A DNA stretch of 37,361 nucleotides from an uncultured cyanobacterium (GCA_903935205.1 CAIZQU010000082.1:1-37361); one strand, 5' to 3'; counted from the stretch's first letter, positions 1-9,865 are shown. Notes: generated by a model from the letters alone, not told the origin. Made by a program: numbers and translations.

Positions 1-87
1 AATCCGTTTCCGAAATCCCGGCGGGAGGCGTGCTCATCAGAGGATGTCTCTATCTGAGATTCAATCGGGAATCAAGCTGTCGTCAAG

Positions 88-119
88 GGCTCAGCAGGGC
101 TTGAAGTGCCCTGTGAGCC
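88..119 (-). terminator. Hairpin downstream of hsdM, possible terminator
   Basis: A 12-bp stem (GGCTCA-G-CAGGGC pairing with GCCCTGTGAGCC, one bulged G at 94) closes a 7-nt loop about 75 bp past the hsdM stop. Neither side carries a T-tract, so it is at best a hairpin-only terminator or an RNA-stability element. The rest of positions 1-193 shows no gene. Confidence 0.35.
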
Positions 120-193
120 GTCCCACCCCCTGAACACGTACTCCGTTTGATAGAGGATCAGATCAGAAGGTCGGGTGGCTTGGCTGGGGTCTG

Positions 194-2263
194 TCATGCT
201 GACAGCCCCCCGATCATCGCCAGAATCCGATCGGTCACCTGCTTCAGCTCCGCATCGATCACCTCCAGCGGCCGGGGCGGAGTGAACACATAGAAATGGC
301 GGTTGAAGGGGATCTCATAGCCTACCCTCGTCTTCTCGTGATCGATCCAGGCATCGGGCACATGGGGCAGCACCTCCCGCTCGAAATAGGTCTGCACGTC
401 TTCTGACAGCGGCACATTCTCGGTGTCGCGCAGGCTGCTGTCGGCCTGGGGCTGGCCCTTGGCCTTACCGCGTTGACCCAGCACCACGTTGCCGGCGTCG
501 TCCCGCAGCGGGCGCTCCACGGTGATCGTGCGGTAGCCAAAATCCTCGTTGCGGAAGATCTTGCTGATCGGCTTGCCGTCTTTCTCGGCCTCCTCAAAGC
601 TGCCGAACAGGCGGGTGATCTCTTCGATGTGCTCGGGGCTCAGTTCCTTGCGCTTGCTGCCCAGGCTCTTGCGCATCTTCTGCCAGAAGCCGCTCGCATC
701 AATAAGTTGCACCTTGCCCTTGCGTTCCTCGGGTTTGCGGTTGCTGAGGATCCACACATAGGTGCTGATGCCCGTGTTGTAGAACATGTCGGTGGGCAGG
801 CCGATGATCGCCTCCACCAGATCGTTTTCCAGCACATAGCGGCGGATCTCGCTCTCCCCTGATCCCGCACCGCCGGTGAACAGCGGCGAGCCATTCAGCA
901 CAATCCCGAAGCGGCTGCCGCCATCCTTGGCCGGCCGCATTTTGCTGATCAGGTGCAGCAGAAACAGCAGCGAGCCATCGCTCACCCGCGGCAGCCCCGG
1001 TCCGAAGCGACCGGCAAAGCCGAGGGTGTCGGCCTCCCGCTGCACCTCCTTCTGAATCTTCTTCCACTCCACCCCGAACGGGGGATTGGAGAGCATGTAG
1101 TCGTATTTCTGATCACCCAGCTGGTCATCAGAGAGCGTGTTGCCGAAGCGGATATTCTTGATGTCCTGCCCCTTGATCAGCATGTCGGCTTTGCAGATCG
1201 CGTAGCTTTCGGGGTTCAGCTCCTGACCGCTCAGCACCAGCCGGGCCGAAGGATTCATCCCCACCAGGTGTTCCTCGGCCACGCTGAGCATGCCGCCGGT
1301 GCCCGCCGTGGGGTCGTAGAGGCTGCGCACGATGCCGGCTTGGGTGAGGGCCTGATCGTCTTCGATGAAGATCAGGTTCACCATCAGACGAATCACTTCA
1401 CGCGGGGTGAAGTGTTCCCCAGCTGTTTCATTGGATTCTTCTGCATGCTTACGAATAAGTTCTTCGTAGACCATTCCCATCTCGGCATTGCTGACCGTTT
1501 CGGGATGCAGGTCGACTTGCGAAAAACGCTCAGTGACCATATAGAGCAGCTTTGCCCGTTCAAGCCGGTCGATCTGAAGATGGAACTCGAAGTTCTCAAA
1601 GATGTTCTGCACTTCTGGGGTGAAGGCTTGGATGTAGCTGCGCAGGTTTTCGCCGATGTTGTCTTGGTCGCCCATCAGCCGCTTCACGCTCATTGCGGAT
1701 GTGTTGTAGAACGCTTGTCCCGCAACCCGCAGCAGAAACTGCTCAGGGTCCAGGTCTTGGCTTTCGCGGTGCTCTTTCTCAGCAAGGACTGCCTCTTTTG
1801 TGGGCTCCAGCACGCAGTCGAGCCGGCGCAGCACGGTGAACGGAAGGATCACCTTGCCGTAGTCACTTCGTTTGTAGTCACCCCTCAAAAGGTCGGCGAT
1901 GCTCCAAAGGAAGGCCGACAGGTTCTGTTTGCCGGTGGGCTGGGAGCCTGGGGCTGGTGCAGTCATCGCTTGGTTGGTCCGTTTGCTGACGGAATGGCTT
2001 CGGGGTCTTTCATCGGTGGCCTCCTCGACGGCGCTGTCCTCACCGTCCCCATCACGGATGTCGGCCGAGTCATCAGCCAGGGCCACCGAGCCGCCACGGC
2101 CTCGGCCTGTCCGCAGCTGTCCTGAGGCGACCAGCGGGGCCTTCACCGCCTCGTAGGTGGTCTCGTCCCAGCCCAGCAGATTGCGCAGCCTGCCGTTTCC
2201 CGCCGAGCGACCCAGGGCTTCCAGGGCGCCAAGAAGCTCCAGCTGCTGATCCTCTGCCCCCAT
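194..2263 (-). CDS. hsdM: Type I restriction-modification DNA methyltransferase subunit M (HsdM)
   Basis: Adenine-N6 DNA methyltransferase subunit of a type I system; with HsdS it methylates a bipartite target using S-adenosylmethionine. It has 689 aa. Residues 1-65 look like a small winged-helix domain ([13 protein letters not shown]..., ending in a GRGRGGSV hairpin). An acidic linker follows (about 65-110), then the HsdM helical N-domain from NLSAFLW (about 115-250). The catalytic domain has HFTPREV (284-290), SAM-binding motif I DPTAGTGG (317-324) and catalytic motif IV NPPF (393-396). The ATG at 2263 has GAGAG about 8 nt upstream; an internal Met at residue 100 would remove the winged helix. 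No HsdS or HsdR is visible: the gene is followed by about 190 bp of non-coding sequence to the window edge and preceded by a divergent photolyase. Stretches around 1400-1900 are clearly less GC-rich than neighbouring genes, consistent with acquisition by transfer. Confidence 0.93.
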   Translation of the reverse strand: MGAEDQQLELLGALEALGRSAGNGRLRNLLGWDETTYEAVKAPLVASGQLRTGRGRGGSVALADDSADIRDGDGEDSAVEEATDERPRSHSVSKRTNQAMTAPAPGSQPTGKQNLSAFLWSIADLLRGDYKRSDYGKVILPFTVLRRLDCVLEPTKEAVLAEKEHRESQDLDPEQFLLRVAGQAFYNTSAMSVKRLMGDQDNIGENLRSYIQAFTPEVQNIFENFEFHLQIDRLERAKLLYMVTERFSQVDLHPETVSNAEMGMVYEELIRKHAEESNETAGEHFTPREVIRLMVNLIFIEDDQALTQAGIVRSLYDPTAGTGGMLSVAEEHLVGMNPSARLVLSGQELNPESYAICKADMLIKGQDIKNIRFGNTLSDDQLGDQKYDYMLSNPPFGVEWKKIQKEVQREADTLGFAGRFGPGLPRVSDGSLLFLLHLISKMRPAKDGGSRFGIVLNGSPLFTGGAGSGESEIRRYVLENDLVEAIIGLPTDMFYNTGISTYVWILSNRKPEERKGKVQLIDASGFWQKMRKSLGSKRKELSPEHIEEITRLFGSFEEAEKDGKPISKIFRNEDFGYRTITVERPLRDDAGNVVLGQRGKAKGQPQADSSLRDTENVPLSEDVQTYFEREVLPHVPDAWIDHEKTRVGYEIPFNRHFYVFTPPRPLEVIDAELKQVTDRILAMIGGLSA

Positions 2264-2445
2264 TCGACGGCTCTCTTCGGTGCATCTCGCCGGGAAGTCT
2301 GGCCTTCGGTTGCCATCTGTGGAGATCCGCCCCCCTCGCTCCTTCCTTCCTCCGGGGGGCTGCCGCCGCGGTCCTCCAGCCGCTCCCGGCGCCAGGTCAG
2401 CGGCGGGCCGCAGCCGTCTGGTTGCCGGCGGTAGGGTCCTGCGCC

Positions 2446-4347
2446 ATGGGCCCGCTCCAGATCGTCTGGTTCAAGCGCGACCTGCGCGCCGTTGATCACC
2501 GTCCGCTGCTGCAGGCCAGCCGCCTCGGGCCGCTGTTGCCCCTGCTGGTGGTGGAACCGGAGCTGTGGCAGCAGCCGGATGCCTCGGCGCGGCAGTGGGC
2601 CTTCTACGCCGAGAGCATCGAGGAGCTGCGCCAGGCTTTGGCCCAGCTCGGTCAGCCGCTGGTGGTGCGCGTTGGCTCGGTGACGGACGTGTTTGAGCGG
2701 GCCCGGCGGCAGTTTGGGATCGCGGCATTGTGGAGCCATCAGGAGACCGGCAATGGCTGGACGTATGACCGCGACCGGGCCCTGGGCCGCTGGGCCCGCC
2801 AGCACGGCATCCCCTGGAGCGAGACGGCCTCCTTTGGGGTGATCCGCCGCCTGGCCAGCCGTGATGGCTGGGCGCGGCGCTGGGAGGCGCGGATGGCCGA
2901 GCCCCTGGTTCCGGCGCCCCCAGCCCTCATCCCCCTGCCGACCATCGATCCCGGTCCGATTCCCACCGCGGCGGACCTGGGCCTGGTCCCCGACCCCTGC
3001 CCCCTGCGCCAACGGGGTGGACGGTCCGAGGGTCTGGCCCTGCTGCACAGCTTTCTGGCGGAGCGGGGCGGCCGCTATCACCGCAACCTCTCCAGCCCCA
3101 GCCGGGCCGAGCTGGGCTGCTCGCGGCTGTCGGCGCACCTGGCCTGGGGCACCCTTTCCCTGCGGGAGGTGGTGCAGGCCACCCGGGTGCGCCGCCAGGG
3201 GCTGGGCCAGCTGGCGGCGGCCGATCGGGCGGAGTGGCCCCGGGCCCTGCGCGGTTTCGAAGAACGGCTGCACTGGCATTGCCACTTCATCCAGAAGTTG
3301 GAGTGCCAGCCGGATCTGGAATTCCGCAGCCTCCATCCGCTGTTCGGCAGGGAATCGGCGCTGGTTGAAGCCGAGCCCGCGGAGGTTGAGCGCGACGAGG
3401 CTGAGCCGCCCGAGGTGATCGGCCTGGCCGAGGGGAGAACAGCGCCGCCGGCTCCCGGTGATCGGCCCGGATCGGTCCAGGACCTGGGCGCCTGCGAGCG
3501 GCTGGCCGCCTGGGCCGAGGGGCGCACCGGCCTGCCATTCGTCGATGCCTGCATGCGCTCCCTGATCGCCAGCGGCTGGCTCAATTTCCGGATGCGGGCG
3601 ATGCTGATGTCGGTGGGCTGCCACCACCTCGACCTTGGCTGGCGTGACTGCGGCCAGGTGCTGGCCCGATTGTTCGTCGATTACGAACCCGGCATCCACT
3701 GGAGCCAATGCCAGATGCAGGCGGGCAGCACCGGCATCAACACGATCCGGATCTACAACCCGATCAAGCAGGGCCAGGATCATGACCCCCAGGGTCTGTT
3801 TCTGCGCCGCTGGTTACCCGAGCTGGCCGGCGTGCCGCTCGTGCATCTGCACGAACCCTGGACGATGGCGGCCAACCTGCAGGATCAGGTTGGTTGCGTG
3901 CTCGGGATCAGCTATCCCCTGCCGATCGTCGACCCCACCGCCGCTGCCCGTGAGGCACGCGAACGGCTCTGGGGCCGGCGCCGCCAACAGGGCTTTGGGG
4001 CCTGGGCCGATGCCATTCAGCAGCGGCATGGGTCAAGACGATCCGGTCTGATGGCCAGTGCTGGACGGAATCGCAGCAGGAAGGCCAGGAATGCAGGGGC
4101 CGACAACACCATCGTGCAACTGGGTCTGGACCTCCAGCTGGATGGATCGCAACCCCTCAACCTGCAGCCCGATCAGGTCGAGGCCCTGTCGCGACGCACC
4201 GTGACGAAGGCAGGCTTGAGACCCTCGCCCATCGACGGCTCGGAACGCTCGGTTTCAGCCGTGCCGATCAGACCCGCCACGATCGGGGCATCAAAGGAGA
4301 GCTTGCCAGGGCCGAGCAGCAACAGGGCGAGACTGCCGCCCAGATAG
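2446..4347 (+). CDS. Cryptochrome/deoxyribodipyrimidine photolyase family protein
   Basis: Light-dependent flavoprotein of the photolyase/cryptochrome superfamily, for DNA repair or blue-light sensing. Starting at ATG 2446 (a TTG eight codons upstream is also open), the protein opens with the family hallmark [10 protein letters not shown] Rossmann-like antenna domain covers roughly residues 1-170 and the helical FAD-binding domain about 190-530, with [39 protein letters not shown] and NTIRIYNP. An acidic Pro/Ala/Glu insertion interrupts the FAD domain near residues 305-350. I cannot tell repair enzyme from cryptochrome, nor the lesion. About 100 C-terminal residues follow the conserved domain. 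A QLGLDL stretch near 4120-4137 looks like a natural end, and the last 58 codons run antisense over the 3' end of doxX. A TAGGGT -10-like element lies just upstream (2432-2437). Confidence 0.9.
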   Translation: MGPLQIVWFKRDLRAVDHRPLLQASRLGPLLPLLVVEPELWQQPDASARQWAFYAESIEELRQALAQLGQPLVVRVGSVTDVFERARRQFGIAALWSHQETGNGWTYDRDRALGRWARQHGIPWSETASFGVIRRLASRDGWARRWEARMAEPLVPAPPALIPLPTIDPGPIPTAADLGLVPDPCPLRQRGGRSEGLALLHSFLAERGGRYHRNLSSPSRAELGCSRLSAHLAWGTLSLREVVQATRVRRQGLGQLAAADRAEWPRALRGFEERLHWHCHFIQKLECQPDLEFRSLHPLFGRESALVEAEPAEVERDEAEPPEVIGLAEGRTAPPAPGDRPGSVQDLGACERLAAWAEGRTGLPFVDACMRSLIASGWLNFRMRAMLMSVGCHHLDLGWRDCGQVLARLFVDYEPGIHWSQCQMQAGSTGINTIRIYNPIKQGQDHDPQGLFLRRWLPELAGVPLVHLHEPWTMAANLQDQVGCVLGISYPLPIVDPTAAAREARERLWGRRRQQGFGAWADAIQQRHGSRRSGLMASAGRNRSRKARNAGADNTIVQLGLDLQLDGSQPLNLQPDQVEALSRRTVTKAGLRPSPIDGSERSVSAVPIRPATIGASKESLPGPSSNRARLPPR

Positions 4348-4847
4348 AGCACCACGAGTTCCAGCACATAGATGTTCAGACCGGCGGTGAGGATGTGCTG
4401 GTAAGCAGCCACCGTCATCGTGCCGGTGATCGCCAGGGCGCCGAGGGGGGTGAGCAGACCAAGGATCAGCAGCCAGCTGCCGATCAGCTCGGAGAAGCCG
4501 GCGGCGTAGGCGAAGAACAGGGGGAAGGGCAGATGCAACGACGCCACATAGGTGTCGGCGAACTGTTGGGGATCGGCCAGTTTTTCCTGGCCGTGGTGAA
4601 TCATCATCACGCCGATCGTCAGGCGCAGCAGAAGCAGGCCGATCGATCGCAGCCGGCCAGCCGGCAGGAAATACCCAGCGAGCAGGCGGCTGACCCGGCC
4701 CTCGCGCAACGGCGGCACGGAACCCCGGCTGCGCAGGGGGTCGTAACCATCCTCCGGTTTGGCGGAGCGGCTGAGCAGCACGAACCAGAGGGCCATGCCG
4801 GCGGCGAGGAAACCGGCGAACAGTTCGAGGACCAGGGGGGTGGTCAT
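4173..4847 (-). CDS. DoxX family membrane protein
   Basis: Small integral membrane protein of the DoxX family. The family is linked to redox and thiol stress or quinone-associated functions, but this member's function is unknown. About 224 aa from the ATG at 4847, which begins directly with a hydrophobic helix (LVLELFAGFLAAGMALWFVLL). The four-helix DoxX core follows, with the typical LLLRLTIGVMMIHHGQEKL opening, then an FSELIGSWLLILGLLTP segment and two further helices. The frame stays open upstream to 5024, but that extension is Gly/Arg/Pro-rich and non-hydrophobic, so I chose the internal Met; no good ribosome-binding site decides it. The 3' end overlaps the convergent photolyase frame by 175 bp. 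Confidence 0.82.
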   Translation of the reverse strand: MTTPLVLELFAGFLAAGMALWFVLLSRSAKPEDGYDPLRSRGSVPPLREGRVSRLLAGYFLPAGRLRSIGLLLLRLTIGVMMIHHGQEKLADPQQFADTYVASLHLPFPLFFAYAAGFSELIGSWLLILGLLTPLGALAITGTMTVAAYQHILTAGLNIYVLELVVLYLGGSLALLLLGPGKLSFDAPIVAGLIGTAETERSEPSMGEGLKPAFVTVRRDRAST

Positions 4848-5292
4848 GGACAGGAGGCGTGGTGCACCCAGTCTGTCGATTCGCGTAAAGAAACGTGAAG
4901 CGGGGTCGGGGTGGTCCGGGCGGCTCGTGCGGCGGTCCGGCGAATAGCGGGGCCATGCGCCACCAGCCAGGCCTCCGGTCATTCCCCCACCCATGGATCC
5001 GGCGCCAGAGCGCAGTTCCACCACTGCCGCGGCACTGATCAGCCCCAGGCGTCACGGTGGCTGGGCTCCACCAGCTTCAGCTGGTCCATCGCACCGCTCG
5101 GGTCGCGTCGGATCGCTGCATCCGCCACAAACGATCAGCGGATCGCGGCCCCGGCCGCTGGAACCCAGCCTGTCTCTGTCGGCACGGCGGCCAGGGGCCA
5201 TCAAAAGCCCCCCGGCCATCCGCAGCCGGGTGGGCTGCCTGATGGCCGGGGGGCCGGTCGTGGCGGGCCGAACGGACCGTGCCCCGTCGGGT
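4848..5292. other. Intergenic region without a convincing gene
   Basis: About 445 bp between the doxX start and the ferritin-like gene's stop. Frames are open on both strands because of high GC, but their translations are Arg/Pro/Gly-rich and lack domain-like features. The only clear structure is the strong hairpin at 5203-5254. Confidence 0.6.
5203..5254 (-). terminator. Strong intrinsic terminator of the ferritin-like gene
   Basis: Perfect 14-bp inverted repeat: GCCCCCCGGCCATC at 5207-5220 and GATGGCCGGGGGGC at 5241-5254. A second stem is nested in its loop (GCAGCC 5222-5227 with GGCTGC 5233-5238). Read on the minus strand, the hairpin ends in a TTTT run (complement of 5203-5206). It lies about 40 bp past the stop of the minus-strand gene ending at 5293. 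Confidence 0.85.
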
Positions 5293-6183
5293 TCAGTTGC
5301 CGGATGCCACCGAGGGGCGCAGGTGCTGCAGGCCGCTGAGGAACATCGGAATGAACTGCTCCACCAGCTTCTCCGGCTTGTCCTGCCAGACCCTCTGCAC
5401 CGCCAGGAACCGTGATTTCTGCAGATCGGGTGCCAGCAACGCCTGGGGCAGGCGCTCGATCAGATAGGCGGGACGCTCCCAGACCGGCATGGTGTTGGTG
5501 ATCTCCACCAGATTGGCCAGGCGGCGCAGTTCCGCTCCGGCGGTGATGTCCATGCCCGCCTCAAAAGCGGCATGTTCGATCATCGAATACTTGCGCTTCG
5601 CCTCATTGACCCGGGCCCTGTGCTCAGGGCTGCGGCTGGCGATCGCCCCCAGCCAGCGGCTGCCCCAGCTGACATGGGCCGCCTCTTCAGGAAGGATCTT
5701 CTCGATCGTTTCGCGGATGCGGATGTTCTCCTCGGTGGCAGGAGCGTGACGGAGGGCGTGGATGTGGGCGGAAAAAGCCTGGCAACCGCGCTTCTCGGTG
5801 GCGTTGATCGAGGCCAGCACCGCGATCAGTCCATCCTCCTGCTGAATCTGATCGCCGCTCTTGTCGAACAGGCGATTGAGTTCATCGATGTAGGAGCCGG
5901 TGGGAGGATTGCCGATGTCCTCGCCCAGGTCCACCAGCAGGTCGGTCAGCCAGACGGCATGGCGGGCCTCATCGCTGATGTGATGGGAGAGTTCGCGGCA
6001 GAGCTCGCGGGGCTGGCCATCGAGGGCCTCGACCAGGGTTGTGAGTTCCAGGCAGGAGCGCTGTTCGTTGAAGCGGTAGCTGTTCAGAAACAGCATCTGA
6101 ATCTTGCGCTCCTTGACCACTTCGGCCATCACCTGCCGGGGCCCGAGGTTGTTGACGAGCTTGCGGGGATAGGTCACGGCCAT
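5293..6183 (-). CDS. Ferritin-like di-iron carboxylate protein
   Basis: About 296 aa from ATG 6183 (MAVTYPRKLVNN...). The frame is open further upstream to 6438, but that part is low-complexity and would overlap the divergent mscS gene. The helical protein carries the ferritin/di-iron pattern of two ExxH motifs, DEARHA and EEAAHV, each preceded by a helix with candidate ligand glutamates (NEQRSCLE; NATEKRG). This suggests a four-helix-bundle di-iron site for oxidation, oxygenation or iron handling. It does not match aldehyde-deformylating oxygenase or bacterioferritin signatures that I know, so the substrate is unknown. It stands alone between doxX and mscS and ends in its own strong terminator. 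Confidence 0.78.
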   Translation of the reverse strand: MAVTYPRKLVNNLGPRQVMAEVVKERKIQMLFLNSYRFNEQRSCLELTTLVEALDGQPRELCRELSHHISDEARHAVWLTDLLVDLGEDIGNPPTGSYIDELNRLFDKSGDQIQQEDGLIAVLASINATEKRGCQAFSAHIHALRHAPATEENIRIRETIEKILPEEAAHVSWGSRWLGAIASRSPEHRARVNEAKRKYSMIEHAAFEAGMDITAGAELRRLANLVEITNTMPVWERPAYLIERLPQALLAPDLQKSRFLAVQRVWQDKPEKLVEQFIPMFLSGLQHLRPSVASGN

Positions 6184-6283
6184 GGAGAGGGCTCCGACAA
6201 CGGGCGAGGCATTGTGTTGAATGGTAACGGGGTTGGCCCGATCGCCGTGGTGCCGGACCGCCACCCCCAGGCCCAGCTCGACC

Positions 6284-8185
6284 ATGATCGGCGCAGCCTC
6301 TCGTCCCCGCTGTTCCCGATCGCCATGTGGTGGGCCACAAGCCTCGGCCTCAGCAGCAGACCGGCCAAGCGATCGTCCTGCCAGCAACGATCGCGCCCCG
6401 CCAGGACCGGAACCAGGCGCCCCCTGGCTGGCCGCCATCCCCTGGCGTCAGGCGGCCCTGGCCCTGGCGATCCTGCTGGCGTTCGCCCCCCTGCTCGTCC
6501 AGGCGGGCCCGGCCGCCATCGGCTCCCCGCCCAGCTCCCTGCCAGAGACCACCGCTCCCCGTCCCCAGGCGGCGGAGGCCATCCACGACAGCGGCAGCTT
6601 TCACCGCGCCAAGGTCCGCATTCTTGGCATCCCCGTGCTCACGGTGGCGTCACCGGTGGTCAGCGGATCGCCGGGGCCCAGCGCCCTGCAGCGGGCGCAA
6701 GTGATCGAGGGAAACCTCGAATTGCTCTATCGCAGTCAGGAGGTCTGCACCCCCTCCGAGGCCATCGGTGAACAATGGATCGAGGGGCTGCTGCCCCAGC
6801 GCGGCGACACGGCGCGGGCCTGTGATGCCAACCAGCTCGGCCTGCTGGGCAGGGCCGATCAGCTCAAGGTTGAGATCGCTCCCGACAGCGGTGAACTGCC
6901 GGTGCTTCATGCCCGGGTCCCGAATCGGGAGTTGCCGCTGCCGCTGCTCAGCGTCACTGACGACGATGCCCGTCTTAACGGCACCACCCCGCAGCGCCTG
7001 GCGGAACGGTGGCGCAGCCTGCTGGAGAGGCGGCTTCGTCTGGCCCGCTATCTGCTCGAACCGGGGGTGCTGGGCCAACGGTTCCGCGTCATCACCCTGG
7101 TGGAAGTCGCCCTGCTGGTCCTGCTCAGCGCCGCCCTGCTGCTCTGGCGTCGGATCAGTCGGCGGCTGGTGCTCCTGGAGACGGCGGAAGCCGGCCCCAC
7201 CAGGCCGGCTGGATCGAGCCACGCCGGTGCCTGGCGCCGGGAACTGGTGATCAGCGGCCTGCACCTGCTCAGCAGGGGATTGCTGGGGGTGGTGGTGCTG
7301 GTGCTGTGGCTGATGGGCGTGGCGGTGCTGGCGGTGCCCGGCCAGATCCCGCTGGGGATCGCGCTGCTGCTCCAGCCTTTCGGTGTGATGGTGAAGCTGG
7401 TGATCGGCTGGCTGATCGCCCTGCTGCTCAAGATCGTGCTGATGGTGGTGTTGCGTCAGTGGCTCAGCAATCCGGTCCTGGCCCCGGAGCAGAGGGCGCG
7501 GCGCAACCAGCGTTACCGCAGCCTGCTGCGGATCTCCCAGCGGCTGGTCAATCTGCTCTGCATCGTTCTGGTGGCCCTCTGGGTGCTGGTCGAGATCCCC
7601 GGGATCCGGGACCTCTCCAACAATGCCCTGCTGGCCAGCGGTGCCCTGCTCGGAGCCCTGGCCCTGGTGTTCCAGGATCTGCTGCGCGATGCGGTGGCGG
7701 GCCTGACGGTGCTGCTGGAGGATCGCTACGCGATCGGTGATCAGATCAGCGTCGATGGTCTCAGCGGTGAGGTGATCGATGTGGGTCTGCTCAGCAGCGA
7801 GCTGCGCGGCCCGGACCAGCGGCTGATTGTGATCCCCAATAGTCAGTGCAAACGGGTGGAGAACAGCACCAAGCTGCGCTCCGGCCAGGAGCTTGTGCTC
7901 ACCCTTTCCCATCAGGCCGCCGATCCGCGCCGGGCCCTGGAGGTGATCGGCGCCGCAGCCGCGGCCTTCGCTGTCGATCCTGTCTGGCGCGTCGAGTTGC
8001 TGGAGGCCCCCCAGCTGCTGGGCCTGCGCAAGGTCAGCCCCCACGGGATGGAACTGGCGCTGCTGCTGATCACCCGGGCCGGTCGTCAGGGTGCCGTCCA
8101 CCGGGAGCTGCTGCTGCGGCTGGTGGAGGCGCTGCGCGGGGCTGGCATCCCCCTGGCCGATGGGGCCCAGATCGCGTCACCCTGA
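6284..8185 (+). CDS. MscS family mechanosensitive ion channel
   Basis: Membrane channel of the small-conductance mechanosensitive family, expected to release solutes on hypo-osmotic shock. About 633 aa from ATG 6284; the start is uncertain because no other Met precedes the hydrophobic leader (LALAILLAFAPLLVQAG). A roughly 160-residue, probably periplasmic domain with Cys residues follows. Several transmembrane helices come next (VITLVEVALLVLLSAALLL; LLGVVVLVLWLMGVAVLAV; LVIGWLIALLLKIVLMVVL; a helix near LVNLLCIVLVALWVLV). The pore-lining helix NALLASGALLGALALVFQDLL leads into the MscS beta-domain with LEDRYAIGDQI, the GLSGEVIDVGLLSSELR stretch and IPNSQ. It is divergent from the ferritin-like gene (100 bp apart) and convergent with the DUF1254 gene. 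Confidence 0.88.
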   Translation: MIGAASRPRCSRSPCGGPQASASAADRPSDRPASNDRAPPGPEPGAPWLAAIPWRQAALALAILLAFAPLLVQAGPAAIGSPPSSLPETTAPRPQAAEAIHDSGSFHRAKVRILGIPVLTVASPVVSGSPGPSALQRAQVIEGNLELLYRSQEVCTPSEAIGEQWIEGLLPQRGDTARACDANQLGLLGRADQLKVEIAPDSGELPVLHARVPNRELPLPLLSVTDDDARLNGTTPQRLAERWRSLLERRLRLARYLLEPGVLGQRFRVITLVEVALLVLLSAALLLWRRISRRLVLLETAEAGPTRPAGSSHAGAWRRELVISGLHLLSRGLLGVVVLVLWLMGVAVLAVPGQIPLGIALLLQPFGVMVKLVIGWLIALLLKIVLMVVLRQWLSNPVLAPEQRARRNQRYRSLLRISQRLVNLLCIVLVALWVLVEIPGIRDLSNNALLASGALLGALALVFQDLLRDAVAGLTVLLEDRYAIGDQISVDGLSGEVIDVGLLSSELRGPDQRLIVIPNSQCKRVENSTKLRSGQELVLTLSHQAADPRRALEVIGAAAAAFAVDPVWRVELLEAPQLLGLRKVSPHGMELALLLITRAGRQGAVHRELLLRLVEALRGAGIPLADGAQIASP

Positions 8186-8296
8186 GCCAACGCCCTGCGG
8201 GCGGGCCCGTCGACGACAGGACCGCGGCTCCAGGGGATCAGGAGCTGTGGGTTCTGGGTCCGGCTCCAGAGGCCGTGGCGGGGGAACGGGCGAGCT

Positions 8297-9865
8297 TCAG
8301 CGTTCCGCCCCTGACAGCGGCGTGATGTCGTTGAGTTGCCAGTTCTTGCTGAAATAGGGCTCGGTCGGACCATAAAAACGGAAATAGGCGAACCAGCCTT
8401 TGCCCGGGATGGTCTGAATCCAGTTCGAGGCGCCCGCCGGTCTGATCGGCCCGAAGATCAGATCCACCGAGCCATCGGCGTTGGTCAGCAGATCGGGCCG
8501 GCGCGAGCTCAGATCGGCGGCGCCCTGGCCGGTGAGCAGCGGGCCGCGCGTGAGGTTGTCGTAAAGGGTGATCGACCAGAACTGTTTCACCGGTGGATTG
8601 GCGGGCACGCGCATGCGGTAGGTCTTGCCTCCGTCAAGCCACTGGCCGCGTCCGTCCTTCGAGGCCTCCAGATACACCTGGCCGAACCCCAGCACCCGTC
8701 CCTGCATCCCCACCGACATGCCGATCGCCTCGTAGAACCAGGAGCTGCGCTCGTCGAACTGCACGCGGCGCTTGTCGGGTGCTTCCTGGTCGAGGTCGAA
8801 GAGCACCGCGTACTCCCATTGCTTGCCGGGGTAGACCGTGGCCCCGGGGGTGCGCTTGTCGTAGGCGATGGTGCGGGCCATCAGATCGCCCAGTTGGGCT
8901 GCTTCCCGCAGGATTCCGGCCTGGCGGCCATCGGGGTTGAAGGGTTGGCCGGGGCTGATGCCGAGCGGTGCCAGCAGGCCGAACATCATCCGATCACGCG
9001 GTGCCACCGGCTCATTGGCGTAGAGCTCGCTCAGCAGGCGCCAGTAGGCAAGATCAGCGGGCTGGGCCGACTGCCAGGGGCGCCCCCCCACCTCCACATA
9101 GCGGGAGACCGGCGGTTGGGCCCTCTGGCTCCAGCCGTAGAGGCGGTGCTGGCGCACGGTGGCCTCGGCCACGGCCTTGTCCGCCGCCAGCCCCCGGGTG
9201 CCGAACCAGATCTGGTTGCTGGGGGAGCGGAAGATGCGATATCCCGGCACCACCAGCTCGGGCCCGCCTGGGGGAAGGATCAGGTACCGGCCGCCGGCCC
9301 CCTTGTCGGGTCCGGTCTGGCCCATGTCGGTGATCGGCTGCTGCCAGATGTCGAGCACTCCGCCGGCGGTGAGGCCGGCCGGCACCTCCACCACCAGCGG
9401 CCCCTGGGCGGCCAGATCCCAGAAGCTGAAGGCGTAGAGGGTGGTGATGTTGGGCGTCAGCATCCCCGCCTTGTCCTGGAGGGTGCGGTAGAGCAGCACG
9501 TCGCCGTTGCGCACGCCCATGGTCTTGGCCTGGGCGTCATAAAGCGCCTTGAAGCCAACCGCTGGCAGAGCCCAGAGGTAGGCCTGGGTGGCGCGCTGCA
9601 GGTCGAGTTCGTCGTAGAGCTTCCGGGCTGTGGCGGCGGTGGGGTAGCCGTTCTCGAACTCCAGGCGGCCCAGGCGGGTGGGCAGGCTGCTGGGGGCGGA
9701 GATGCCGGCCTTGCCCGCTTGCATGCTGCCTGCAGCCCTGCCGGGGGGCGCGGGGGGTGCGGGGGCCGCCACCGCCGCAGCGCCGAGGCCGCCGAAGGGC
9801 GCCAGGGCGATCCCCAGGCCAACCGCCAGGGTGAGGGCGGAGCCAATGGACCGCTGGCGGGGCAT
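8297..9865 (-). CDS. Secreted DUF1254/DUF1214 domain protein
   Basis: About 522 aa from ATG 9865, giving a clean export signal (MPRQRSIGSALTLAVGLGIALAP... ending near AVAAPAPP). The mature protein has an N-terminal DUF1254 region (the YLWALPAVGF, NGDVLLYRTLQDKAGMLTPN and PLVVEVPAG segments). A C-terminal DUF1214 region follows (FWSITLYDN, then GPIRPAGASNWIQTIPGKGWFAYFRFYGP split by short turns). These paired domains are common in proteobacterial periplasmic proteins of unknown biochemical role. The frame is open about 40 codons upstream, but that part is Arg-rich and lacks a signal. Convergent with mscS (111 bp gap), divergent from the deacetylase gene (234 bp gap). Function not assigned. Confidence 0.87.
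   Translation of the reverse strand: MPRQRSIGSALTLAVGLGIALAPFGGLGAAAVAAPAPPAPPGRAAGSMQAGKAGISAPSSLPTRLGRLEFENGYPTAATARKLYDELDLQRATQAYLWALPAVGFKALYDAQAKTMGVRNGDVLLYRTLQDKAGMLTPNITTLYAFSFWDLAAQGPLVVEVPAGLTAGGVLDIWQQPITDMGQTGPDKGAGGRYLILPPGGPELVVPGYRIFRSPSNQIWFGTRGLAADKAVAEATVRQHRLYGWSQRAQPPVSRYVEVGGRPWQSAQPADLAYWRLLSELYANEPVAPRDRMMFGLLAPLGISPGQPFNPDGRQAGILREAAQLGDLMARTIAYDKRTPGATVYPGKQWEYAVLFDLDQEAPDKRRVQFDERSSWFYEAIGMSVGMQGRVLGFGQVYLEASKDGRGQWLDGGKTYRMRVPANPPVKQFWSITLYDNLTRGPLLTGQGAADLSSRRPDLLTNADGSVDLIFGPIRPAGASNWIQTIPGKGWFAYFRFYGPTEPYFSKNWQLNDITPLSGAER

Noticed and set aside
953-2125. Long plus-strand frame (390 codons) antisense to hsdM
   Set aside because: Translation is His/Gln/Val-rich without domain features and mirrors the codon bias of hsdM on the other strand.
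2143-3783. 546-codon minus-strand frame across the hsdM 5' end and photolyase
   Set aside because: Antisense to the well-supported photolyase; Pro/Arg/Gln-rich composition typical of a GC-driven shadow.
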